From JBFMDU01 sp034431935 (GTDB lineage: Bacteria; Chloroflexota; Dehalococcoidia; GIF9; JBFMDU01): a DNA stretch of 18,705 bases. Each line of letters starts with the position of its first letter. Position 1 is the first letter of the stretch. A program made the position numbers and the translations under genes. The notes beneath the pieces were generated by a model that ran no database searches, was not told where the DNA came from, and saw only the letters and a program-made list of their open reading frames with translations. Positions 1-6,630 of this stretch are shown here, piece after piece. Where the stretch lies: the NCBI GenBank assembly GCA_034431935.1, contig DAOUCU010000082.1, positions 1-18,705 on the forward strand, read 5' to 3'.

Positions 1-27
1 CAGATTGACAACCGTAGCTGGCGCTGA
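1..27 (+). CDS. Possible C-terminal end of an upstream gene (partial)
   Basis: Frame 1 is open from the window edge to TGA at 25-27 and would give the last eight residues QIDNRSWR. The stop lies 14 nt before the ubiX start, which would fit an upstream operon partner. UbiX genes often sit next to their UbiD decarboxylase partner, so a UbiD C-terminus is possible, but eight residues cannot identify a family. Chance is also possible over so short a stretch. Confidence 0.3.
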   Translation, partial: QIDNRSWR

Positions 28-41
28 TATTCTCACAGGCC

Positions 42-614
42 GTGATTGTAATTATAGGCATCACCGGGGCTTCAGGTGCCGTCTACGGCGTACGGATGGT
101 GGAGGTCCTTTCCAAAATGAAGGGCATCGAGACCCACCTCGTCATCTCCGAGAACGGTGAGAAAATTATCCGCCACGAGACGAAGTACCGGCCCGATGAC
201 CTGCGCAATATGGTAGATTACAGCTATGGCATCGACGATATCGGCGCCGCTATCTCTTCCGGCTCTTTCCTGCGCGACGCCATGGTGGTAGCCCCGTGCT
301 CGATTAAGACAATGTCAGCCCTGGCCAATTCCTATACTGAAAACCTGCTCATCCGGGCTGGTGATGTCACTCTTAAGGAGCACAAGCCGCTCATCCTGCT
401 TGTCCGGGAAACGCCCTTCCATGCCGGACACCTCGAGAATATGCTCCGGCTGGCCCGTATGGGTGCCACCATCCTGCCGCCAGTTCCCGGCTTCTACAAT
501 AAACCGAAAACCATAGATGACATCGTCGACCATACCATCGCCCGCACCCTCGACCTTATGGGAATAAAGCACGACCTGTCCGAGCGGTGGACAGGCAAAC
601 ACCCGGTCCGGTAG
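42..614 (+). CDS. ubiX: UbiX-family flavin prenyltransferase
   Basis: 190 aa, the normal size for UbiX. The family joins a dimethylallyl group to FMN, making the prenylated FMN cofactor used by UbiD-type decarboxylases in quinone or aromatic-acid metabolism. Visible motifs are the flavoprotein loop GITGASG at residues 6-12, VVAPCSIKT at 82-90, RAGDVTLKE at 105-113, RETPFH at 122-127 and GFYNKP at 150-155, which holds the conserved tyrosine. These follow the UbiX order and spacing. In-frame stops at 6-8 and 15-17 limit the N-terminus. GTG at 42 is the start that places GITGASG correctly. No Shine-Dalgarno is visible. A box TGATATTCT at 25-33 would place +1 near 40, so a leaderless start is possible but weakly supported. 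Any UbiD partner would lie left of the window. Confidence 0.93.
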   Translation: MIVIIGITGASGAVYGVRMVEVLSKMKGIETHLVISENGEKIIRHETKYRPDDLRNMVDYSYGIDDIGAAISSGSFLRDAMVVAPCSIKTMSALANSYTENLLIRAGDVTLKEHKPLILLVRETPFHAGHLENMLRLARMGATILPPVPGFYNKPKTIDDIVDHTIARTLDLMGIKHDLSERWTGKHPVR

Positions 615-774
615 GGCGGCTGTCCCCATTCAGAGTTCAGTCCGCACACCAAGGTTGTTCCATCTCTCCGGATGCTACGGTACTACGCCTGCGGCGAGCA
701 ACGGGTGACCTCACCATGACACGTTTGATTATCGGCGTGGTAAAATAGTCAGCACGTTTGCTTAACGAAGGGGC
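615..774. other. Intergenic gap after ubiX, no gene seen
   Basis: A 160-nt stretch between ubiX and the transporter gene. I see no tRNA, strong hairpin terminator or convincing small ORF (the longest is about 15 codons). I looked for a preQ1-type aptamer because the next gene is a queuosine-precursor carrier, and did not see one. The right end carries the extended -10 box listed separately. Confidence 0.6.
738..746 (+). promoter_or_regulatory. Extended -10 promoter candidate for the transporter gene
   Basis: TGGTAAAAT (TGn plus TAAAAT, 5 of 6 matches to TATAAT). The best -35 candidate, ATGACA at 716-721, lies 19 nt upstream, slightly long, so the extended -10 would carry most of the activity. 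Predicted +1 is near 753, giving a 20-30 nt leader that contains AAGGGG at 768-773. Confidence 0.45.
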
Positions 775-1467
775 TTGAACGCTTTGGCAGCTACCGGCAA
801 CAGCTATTCTTACCGTTTTGTGGTCGTGGCGGCCATCTTTGTCACCTGTCTTATCACCGCTAACATCATCATCGTCAAGCAGATATCCATAGGCGACATT
901 GTCCTGCCGGCGGGCATCGTTATTTTCCCTCTAAGCTACGTCTTCGGCGATATCCTGACCGAGGTCTATGGCTACCGCCGCGCCCGGCAGGTCATCTGGC
1001 TCGGCTTCCTGTGCAACCTCATCACGGTCATCGCCATCTGGCTTGCCCAGATTTTGCCGCCGGCCCCGGTCTTCGACGCCCAGTCGGCCTACGAGCGCAT
1101 CCTCGGCGCAACACCCCGTTTTCTCCTGGCCTCGTTCCTGGCCTACCTCGGGGGTGAGTTCACCAACTCTTTCGTCCTGGCCAAAATGAAGCTGCTTACC
1201 CGCGGCCGGTGGCTCTGGACGCGGACTATCGGCTCCACCGTCGCCGGCCAGGGCGTGGACACGCTGGTGGTGCTGGGCATCGCCTTCTGGGGCGTACTGC
1301 CTTTACCGGTGCTGGCGATGATGGGCCTGAGCCACTGGATTGCCAAAATCATCTACGAGGCGCTGGTCACGCCGCTGACATATTTCCTCGTCAACCGCCT
1401 CAAGCGCGTGGAGGGCGTCGACCATTATGATTACGAAACAGACTTTAATCCCCTGCGCGTGTTTTAA
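775..1467 (+). CDS. yhhQ: YhhQ/QPTR-family queuosine precursor transporter
   Basis: 230 aa polytopic inner-membrane protein of the former DUF165 family, which imports precursors such as preQ0/preQ1 (or queuine) for the queuosine tRNA modification. Family hallmarks are FPLSYVFGDILTEVYGY near residues 51-67, AYLGGEFTNSF near 123-133, STVAGQGVDT near 153-162, KIIYEALVTPLTY near 190-202, and the C-terminal EGVDHYDYETDFNPL, which ends most family members. About six hydrophobic segments are visible. The outermost start, TTG at 775, lies only 1 nt after AAGGGG (768-773). TTG at 784 has a 10-nt spacing and is the better-placed start; the difference is three residues. The next gene starts 18 nt downstream, probably in the same transcript. 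The substrate cannot be read from sequence. Confidence 0.92.
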   Translation: MNALAATGNSYSYRFVVVAAIFVTCLITANIIIVKQISIGDIVLPAGIVIFPLSYVFGDILTEVYGYRRARQVIWLGFLCNLITVIAIWLAQILPPAPVFDAQSAYERILGATPRFLLASFLAYLGGEFTNSFVLAKMKLLTRGRWLWTRTIGSTVAGQGVDTLVVLGIAFWGVLPLPVLAMMGLSHWIAKIIYEALVTPLTYFLVNRLKRVEGVDHYDYETDFNPLRVF

Positions 1468-1485
1468 CATGGGACGGCAAAGGTT

Positions 1486-1959
1486 GTGAAGTTCATTGTT
1501 GACGAAAACGCCGGCAAGCTGGCCCGGTGGCTACGGCTGATGGGCTACGACACGCGTCTTTTCAGCGGCGAGGATGACGGTCAGATGGTAAAAATCGCCC
1601 TGGCCGAGAACCGAATTATGCTGACACGGGACAGACAGATACCGCGGCGAAAGCCGGTCGTGACCGGCCGCGCAAGGACGATTTTACTCAGCGATGACAA
1701 CCCGTGGCTTCAATTGCGGCAGGTCATGAGTGTGCTCAAGCTGGAACCCCGACACCGGCCGTTCTCCATCTGCCTCGAATGCAACGAACCGCTTCTGCCG
1801 CGGGAGCGCGACGCCGTTCGTGAACTGGTACCGCCTTACGTCTTTCAGACCCAGACCCGGTACATGCAGTGCCCTAAATGCCGCCGCATCTACTGGCAGG
1901 GCACGCACTGGGAAGCCATGAGCCGACGGCTTCAGGCGCTGGGGGATATCCCCGGATGA
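1486..1959 (+). CDS. Mut7-C RNase-fold domain protein with zinc ribbon
   Basis: 157 aa. The N-terminal half matches the Mut7-C (PIN-like) fold: MKFIVDENAGKLARWLRLMG at residues 1-20, YDTRLF at 21-26, and MLTRDR at 45-50. D6, E7 and D49 are the likely metal-binding acidic residues. The C-terminal half has a four-cysteine zinc ribbon: C97/C100 (CLEC) and C129/C132 (CPKC), followed by RIYWQGTHW, a family signature. The fold suggests a metal-dependent RNase, but the target is unknown for most stand-alone members. GTG start at 1486, 18 nt after the transporter stop; the Shine-Dalgarno is weak. The stop overlaps the next gene's start (ATGA at 1956-1959), implying translational coupling. No antitoxin-like partner is adjacent, so a toxin role is not supported. 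Confidence 0.85.
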   Translation: MKFIVDENAGKLARWLRLMGYDTRLFSGEDDGQMVKIALAENRIMLTRDRQIPRRKPVVTGRARTILLSDDNPWLQLRQVMSVLKLEPRHRPFSICLECNEPLLPRERDAVRELVPPYVFQTQTRYMQCPKCRRIYWQGTHWEAMSRRLQALGDIPG

Positions 1960-3080
1960 CCCGTACCGCGCTTATCTACTCACCCCTGTCCGCCAACTAC
2001 AACATCGGCGAAGGGCATCCCATGCGGCCGCACCGGCTGGAGCTGACCTACGAAATGCTCAAGGCCTACGGCGCTTTCGATGCTCCTGACTCGAAGATGC
2101 TGGCGCCGGAGCCGGTCACTGACATGGCGGTGCTTTCCTACCACAGCCTGGACTACGTCGATGCCGTAAAACGCATCAGCCGGGGCGAGAAGGTCTTTAA
2201 CTCCTCCAAATACAACATTGTCCCCTATGGCGATAACCCCCCTTACGAGGGCATGTACGATATCAGCGTGCTGGCGGTAGGAGGCTCGCTCCTCGGCGCC
2301 AGGCTGATATACGAAGGGCAATATGATACCGTTTTTAATATCACCGGCGGCTATCATCACGCCCAGATTAACTATGCCTCCGGATTCTGCATCTTCAACG
2401 ACATCGTCATCGCTATCAAATGGCTGACCCGACAGGGCCTGCTCGTGGCCTACGTGGACATCGATGCTCACCATGCGGATGGCGTCCAGAATGCTTTCCG
2501 CGACTGGCCGCGAGTGCTTGATATCTCGCTTCACGAGTCCGGCAAATACCTTTTCCCGGGCTCCGGCGATGTCCACGACATAGGCACCGATGATGGTGAA
2601 GGCTACACCGTCAACCTCCCTTTCGAGCCTGACACCGATGACGAAGTCTACCTCTGGGCCTTCCGCGAAGTTGTGCCGCCGCTGGTCAACAAGTTTAAGC
2701 CGGACGTACTTGTCACCCAGCTTGGCTGTGACACGAACTATCATGACCCACTGACCCATATGAAGCTGACCACCAGGGGCTACACCGAGGTCGTACGGGA
2801 GCTTAAGAAGCTCTGTCCGAAGTGGCTGGCGGTGGGAGGCGGCGGTTATGATGTGGCCACGGTCGGCCGTTCCTGGACGCTGGCGTACGGCATCATGATG
2901 GGCCGCGACTGGCCTGATGAAACGCCGCCGGTCATCCAGCAAAAATACGGCATCAAGCGTCTGCATGATAACGAAGGGCCGGATATCGACCCGGCCACCA
3001 GAGAGCGGTGCTTCCAAGCCGCCCGGGAGGTGGTGGCGGAATTGAAACGCACGGTATTCCCGATACATGGTCTCAAGTAG
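1956..3080 (+). CDS. AcuC/histone deacetylase-family amidohydrolase
   Basis: 374 aa from the ATG at 1956, the usual size for bacterial AcuC-type zinc deacetylases. The catalytic set is complete: GYHHAQ with the His dyad H134/H135, YVDIDAHHADG with zinc ligands D170 and H172, GCDTNYHDPL with zinc ligand D259, and GGGGYD with the transition-state Tyr298. N-terminal HPMRPHRLELTYEML matches the family opening. The glycine normally found in DxHHGDG is alanine (HHADG). Members remove acetyl groups from lysines (AcuC acts on acetyl-CoA synthetase) or from polyamines and other small amides, so the substrate is open. The same frame stays open upstream, but that part overlaps the Mut7-C gene in another frame; family alignment and the ATGA overlap favour 1956. 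No acetyltransferase or acetyl-CoA synthetase is adjacent. Confidence 0.9.
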   Translation: MTRTALIYSPLSANYNIGEGHPMRPHRLELTYEMLKAYGAFDAPDSKMLAPEPVTDMAVLSYHSLDYVDAVKRISRGEKVFNSSKYNIVPYGDNPPYEGMYDISVLAVGGSLLGARLIYEGQYDTVFNITGGYHHAQINYASGFCIFNDIVIAIKWLTRQGLLVAYVDIDAHHADGVQNAFRDWPRVLDISLHESGKYLFPGSGDVHDIGTDDGEGYTVNLPFEPDTDDEVYLWAFREVVPPLVNKFKPDVLVTQLGCDTNYHDPLTHMKLTTRGYTEVVRELKKLCPKWLAVGGGGYDVATVGRSWTLAYGIMMGRDWPDETPPVIQQKYGIKRLHDNEGPDIDPATRERCFQAAREVVAELKRTVFPIHGLK

Positions 3081-3130
3081 CTCTCAAATGGGCGATGACC
3101 CCGTAAAATCCCTGTTAGCGGGAGGGCGCA

Positions 3131-4681
3131 ATGAAAATAGTGACATCCGAAGAAATGCGCCGGATTGAGCAGGCCTGCGAAGCGCGCGGCCTGCCGACCA
3201 GTACACTCATGGACAACGCCGGGCTGGCCGTGGCCAAACACATCGACCGGCTTGTTGGCGGCGTGTCCGGACGTTCCATCCTGATCCTGATCGGCCCCGG
3301 CAACAACGGCGGTGACGGCCTGGTTGCCGCCCGCCACCTCCACGATTGGGGCGCCGGGATTACACTTTACCTGCTGAAACCGCGGCCCGCCGATGATAAG
3401 AACCTCGCGCTGGCCCGCGAACGGCATATTAGCACTGTTGAGGCAGAAGCTGACAGAGGACTTGGCAGACTGGACAGCCTTGTCCTTACCTCGGACATTA
3501 TCCTTGATGCCGTCTTCGGGACCGGCAAGAGCCGCGGCATATCCGGCATATTTAAACAGGTGCTGGAGCATGTGAGCCAGAAGGCGCACCAGGGAAAACA
3601 GCTCGTTGTGGCCCTGGACCTGCCATCCGGGCTCGACGCCGATACCGGCGCGGTCGACCCGGCGACCCCAACGGCTGACGTAACTGTCACACTCGGCTTC
3701 CCCAAGCACGGGCTTTTCCGTTTCCCCGGCGCCGAAAAGACAGGCAGGCTGGTCCTGGCCGATATCGGCATCCCGGCCGACCTCGCTGAAGACATCCCGG
3801 TCGATCTTATCACTGACGACTGGCTGAAGGCCGTCTTGCCGAGGCGTCCGCTGTCGGCCAATAAAGGCACCTTCGGTAAGGTGCTGGTCATCGCCGGCTC
3901 CATCAACTACATAGGGGCCGCCTTCCTCGCCTGCACCGGCGCCGCCCGCGTCGGCGCCGGTCTGGTCACTCTGGCAACCGCCCGAAGCCTCCAGCCGGTC
4001 TTAGCCGCCAAGCTAACGGAAACAACCTATCTACCCCTGCCGGAAGCAGAGCCGGGCATCATCGGACCACAAGCCGAGGGCACGGTCGAGTCAGCGCTCG
4101 GTAACTACGACGCCCTGCTCATCGGCTGCGGTCTCGGCCAGCACCCGGCTACCATCGAGTTTCTTGACTCCGTCCTCAGCCGCATCGCCGATATGAAGCA
4201 ACCGAGACTCGTTCTGGATGCCGATGCTCTCAATCTGCTTACCCTGCATACCCGGTGGTGGCAGCGGTTGCCGCCGGACTGTGTCCTGACGCCGCACCCG
4301 GGCGAGATGGCCCGGCTGACCGGGCTACCGATTGAGAATATCCAGCGCGAACGGGTGAAGACGGCACAGGACATGGCCAAACTCTGGGGCAAAACGGTGG
4401 TGTTGAAGGGAGCCTTCACCGTGATTGCCGCACCTGACGGCCGGGCCCGCATCAGTGGTGTCGCCAACCCCGGACTGGCCTCGGCCGGGACCGGCGACGT
4501 CCTGGCCGGTGCTATCGCCGGTCTGGCCGCGCAGGGTTTACCCCTGTTCGACGCCGCCGCCTGCGGCGTCGCCCTGCACGCCAGAGCCGGAGAACTGGTC
4601 AGAGACGAGCTTGGAGATGCCGGAATGCTGGCCGGGGACTTACTGACAGCACTCCCGAAGGCAATTAAAGGACTGAAATAG
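3131..4681 (+). CDS. nnr: Bifunctional NAD(P)H-hydrate epimerase / ADP-dependent dehydratase
   Basis: 516 aa fusion, the standard bacterial form. The N-terminal YjeF_N epimerase (about 1-220) shows GPGNNGGDG at 55-63 and ALDLPSGLDADTG at 161-173. The C-terminal ribokinase-like YjeF_C dehydratase (about 235-516) shows GTFGKVLVIAGS at 246-257, VLDADALNLL at 361-370, LTPHPGE at 386-392 and SAGTGDVLAG at 451-460. Together they repair hydrated, inactive NADHX/NADPHX: the epimerase interconverts R and S forms and the dehydratase restores NAD(P)H with ADP. A clear Shine-Dalgarno, GGGAGG at 3120-3125, sits 5 nt before ATG 3131. It follows the deacetylase by 50 nt and precedes the GalT-like gene by 22 nt, so it probably heads or belongs to the downstream nnr-galT-like-coaX run. 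Confidence 0.96.
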   Translation: MKIVTSEEMRRIEQACEARGLPTSTLMDNAGLAVAKHIDRLVGGVSGRSILILIGPGNNGGDGLVAARHLHDWGAGITLYLLKPRPADDKNLALARERHISTVEAEADRGLGRLDSLVLTSDIILDAVFGTGKSRGISGIFKQVLEHVSQKAHQGKQLVVALDLPSGLDADTGAVDPATPTADVTVTLGFPKHGLFRFPGAEKTGRLVLADIGIPADLAEDIPVDLITDDWLKAVLPRRPLSANKGTFGKVLVIAGSINYIGAAFLACTGAARVGAGLVTLATARSLQPVLAAKLTETTYLPLPEAEPGIIGPQAEGTVESALGNYDALLIGCGLGQHPATIEFLDSVLSRIADMKQPRLVLDADALNLLTLHTRWWQRLPPDCVLTPHPGEMARLTGLPIENIQRERVKTAQDMAKLWGKTVVLKGAFTVIAAPDGRARISGVANPGLASAGTGDVLAGAIAGLAAQGLPLFDAAACGVALHARAGELVRDELGDAGMLAGDLLTALPKAIKGLK

Positions 4682-4703
4682 AGAGGTGGTGTTACGGCAG
4701 CCT

Positions 4704-5738
4704 ATGTCTATCGAGTTTAAGCGCACCCTCGCCCCTTCCCGGTGGATTAATCCGGCCTCTAACCCGCCGGAACAGTCGGCCGAAGTGGAGTGGCGCACCG
4801 ACCCGCTCAACGGCGATATCGGCATGCTCCTCGGGCTGCGGGCGATAAAGCTGGAAGAACCTGATTTCCCGACGCTGGTTGCCAGGTCGCTGGAAAAACC
4901 CTGCCCGTTTTGCCCGGAGAACATCGAGAAATGGGCCTCGAAGTTCCCGCCCGACTTCATCCCGGAAGGCCGCATCAAGGCCGGCGACTGCGTCCTTTTC
5001 CCCAACATCGTCCCATGGGTGCCGGACAGCGCCGTGGCCGTCTTCAGCCCGCGGCATTTCGACCGGCACGTCGACTTCGACGAGACCGCTCTGCTCAACG
5101 GCTTCCTTGCCTGCCAGGAGTATCTGAGGCGACTGGCCGGCTATCATCCACAGTCCCGGCACCAGTTCCTCGGCATGAACTATCTGCCCGCCGCCTGTTC
5201 CAGCCAGCTTCACCCGCATATCCAGGCATTTGCTTCGGAATCGCCGCTGACCCAGCACGACCGATTGTTGTCAGCTTCCGAATCATATTATAATGCCTGC
5301 GGCCGCAACTACTGGGCGGACTACATCCTGGAGGAAAAGAGGCTCAACGAACGGTACGCAGGCGCGGTCGGCGGTACCGAGTGGTTCACCAGTTTTGTTT
5401 CGCACTCCTGGATGCTGGATGTGACCGCCGTCTTCCCCGGGAAAGTCACCATTCTGGGGCTTTCGCAAGCCGATTTCCGCGATTTCTGCCGCGGGCTGAA
5501 AAGGGTCTTCAGTTACATGGCCAGCCAGAACTATTTCAGTTTCAACCTGGCGCTCTATTCCGGCCTGCCGGAAAGTCGGGGGTTCTGGTGCCATGCCCGG
5601 CTCGTGCAGCGTGCCACTTTCGGTCCTCTGGAGCAGTCGGATATCAGTGTCTACCAGATACTTCAGTCCAGCTATACCATGTTGAGGCGGCCGGAAGACA
5701 CGGCGCGGGAACTGCGCCGGTTCCTGACCGGGACATAG
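4704..5738 (+). CDS. GalT-like nucleotidyltransferase (HIT superfamily), substrate unknown
   Basis: 344 aa from ATG 4704. It resembles galactose-1-phosphate uridylyltransferase in layout: CPFCPE at 67-72 corresponds to the first zinc-binding Cys pair, VFSPRHF at 113-119 to the strand before the first helix, and LHPHIQ at 169-174 to the catalytic HxHxQ. By analogy to E. coli GalT, H170 would bind zinc, H172 would be the nucleophile and Q174 would stabilise the intermediate. The rest is clearly divergent from classical GalT, and no Leloir-pathway genes are nearby, so galactose metabolism should not be assumed; an ADP- or UDP-transfer on another phosphorylated substrate is possible. In-frame GTG codons at 4686 and 4689 also exist. 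GAGAGGTGG at 4681-4689 serves ATG 4704 at a somewhat long spacing. Neighbours are nnr and coaX (11 nt downstream). Confidence 0.75.
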   Translation: MSIEFKRTLAPSRWINPASNPPEQSAEVEWRTDPLNGDIGMLLGLRAIKLEEPDFPTLVARSLEKPCPFCPENIEKWASKFPPDFIPEGRIKAGDCVLFPNIVPWVPDSAVAVFSPRHFDRHVDFDETALLNGFLACQEYLRRLAGYHPQSRHQFLGMNYLPAACSSQLHPHIQAFASESPLTQHDRLLSASESYYNACGRNYWADYILEEKRLNERYAGAVGGTEWFTSFVSHSWMLDVTAVFPGKVTILGLSQADFRDFCRGLKRVFSYMASQNYFSFNLALYSGLPESRGFWCHARLVQRATFGPLEQSDISVYQILQSSYTMLRRPEDTARELRRFLTGT

Positions 5739-5749
5739 GAGGAGGCTTT

Positions 5750-6517
5750 ATGCTTCTTGCCATTGATATCGGCAACAGCAATATCGTCGTTGGCGTTTTC
5801 GAAAAAGATAAGGTCAAGGCGACATGGCGCATCGCCACCGGTGTCCACCGCATGTGGGACGAGTACGCCATCATCCTCATCAATCTTCTGGCGACACGGA
5901 ACCTTAAGCTGTCACAAATTGACGGCGTCGTCATGTGCAGTGTCGTCCCGCCCATCGGGCACGTCTGGGAAGAGATGAGCAAGCGCTACATCGGAATGGC
6001 GCCGCTGGTGGTGGGTGCCGGTATTAAGACCGGCGTCCGCATTACCCAGGACAACCCCCGCGAGGTCGGCGCTGACCGCGTCGTCCACGCCGCCGCCGCC
6101 CACCATCTCTACGGCGGGCCATGTATCGTGATTGATATGGGCACCGCCACCACCTTCGATGTCGTCTCAAAAGAAGGTGACCACCTCGGCGGTGCTATTG
6201 CCCCCGGCATCATCATCGCCACCGAGGCGTTGACAGCGCGCACTTCAGCCCTGCCCCGCATCGACCTGGTCAGGCCAAAGCGGGCTATCGGCAAGAACAC
6301 GGTGGCGGCGATGCAGTCCGGCATCGTCTTCGGCTACGTGGGTCTGATTGAAGGCATCGTCAAGCGCATCAAGCAGGAGTTCGGCAGTCCGATGAAGGTC
6401 ATCGCTACCGGCGGCAACGCCGCCCTTATCGCCGAGGAGACCAAAATCATCGACACTGTCGAGCCGGACCTGATATTAATTGGCCTGCGTGTCATCTGGG
6501 AAATGAATAAGTCATGA
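5750..6517 (+). CDS. coaX: Type III pantothenate kinase
   Basis: 255 aa, typical for CoaX. It phosphorylates pantothenate, the first step of CoA synthesis; the type III enzyme needs a monovalent cation and is not feedback-inhibited by CoA. Motifs: DIGNSN at 6-11 (phosphate loop, catalytic Asp6), DNPREVGADR at 101-110, VIDMGTATTFD at 127-137 with Asp129, GGAIAPG at 147-153, and ATGGNA at 219-224. The start is set by AGGAGG at 5740-5745, 4 nt before ATG 5750; an open frame upstream is only overlap with the GalT-like gene. It follows that gene's stop by 11 nt, so the two are co-transcribed. coaBC, catalysing the next two steps, begins 113 nt downstream beyond a repeat. Confidence 0.97.
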   Translation: MLLAIDIGNSNIVVGVFEKDKVKATWRIATGVHRMWDEYAIILINLLATRNLKLSQIDGVVMCSVVPPIGHVWEEMSKRYIGMAPLVVGAGIKTGVRITQDNPREVGADRVVHAAAAHHLYGGPCIVIDMGTATTFDVVSKEGDHLGGAIAPGIIIATEALTARTSALPRIDLVRPKRAIGKNTVAAMQSGIVFGYVGLIEGIVKRIKQEFGSPMKVIATGGNAALIAEETKIIDTVEPDLILIGLRVIWEMNKS

Positions 6518-6518
6518 T

Positions 6519-6626
6519 GAGAGGGCCGGCGGCCCTTCTGCGAACTCCCGCACGGGCGCTAAAGAGGGCGTAGCCCTTTTGCTAGATCTCTTCCCTCTTC
6601 TTCGATAGAAGAGGGCAGGGTGAGGA
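6519..6626 (+). repeat. Compound palindromic intergenic element before coaBC
   Basis: Four inverted repeats lie in about 95 nt: AGGGCC/GGCCCT around a 3-nt loop (6522-6536), CCCG/CGGG (6547-6556), AAGAGGGC/GCCCTTTT around GTA (6562-6580, one G-T pair) and a perfect 9-bp stem CCCTCTTCT/AGAAGAGGG around TCGAT (6593-6615). The last is followed by GGCAGGGTGAGG, which supplies the coaBC ribosome-binding site. The arrangement looks like a dispersed REP-like element. The palindrome at 18497-18552 shares its hairpin-plus-GGGCAGG pattern. Copy number cannot be judged from this window. Confidence 0.6.
6562..6580 (+). terminator. Terminator-like hairpin after coaX
   Basis: AAGAGGGC pairs with GCCCTTTT around a GTA loop (one G-T pair) and ends in a four-T run at 6577-6580. 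The T-run is short and partly inside the stem, so it may be a weak or leaky terminator, or just one hairpin of the surrounding repeat. Confidence 0.3.
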
Positions 6627-6630
6627 TGAA

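Noticed and set aside
615..774. preQ1 riboswitch upstream of the queuosine-precursor transporter
   Set aside because: I looked for the short stem with A-rich tail pseudoknot and saw neither a suitable stem nor the conserved C-rich loop.
1980..3068. Long antisense open frame (362 codons) opposite the deacetylase gene
   Set aside because: It mirrors a high-GC gene with a complete set of deacetylase motifs on the plus strand. The antisense translation has no recognisable motif and no ribosome-binding site.
1486..3080. Toxin-antitoxin system formed by the Mut7-C/PIN-like protein
   Set aside because: No small DNA-binding antitoxin is adjacent. The partner is a 374-aa deacetylase, and the zinc-ribbon form is typical of stand-alone Mut7-C proteins.
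3103..3108. TAAAAT as a promoter -10 before nnr
   Set aside because: No TG extension and no -35 match at 16-19 nt upstream; a single hexamer in a 50-nt gap is not enough.
2846..3709. Antisense open frame (287 codons) across the deacetylase/nnr junction
   Set aside because: It spans two well-supported plus-strand genes and their gap and has no domain signal; a shadow of codon usage.
5381..5749. Apparent 123-residue N-terminal extension of CoaX
   Set aside because: It overlaps the GalT-like gene in another frame. AGGAGG before ATG 5750 and the DIGNSN motif six residues in fix the true start.
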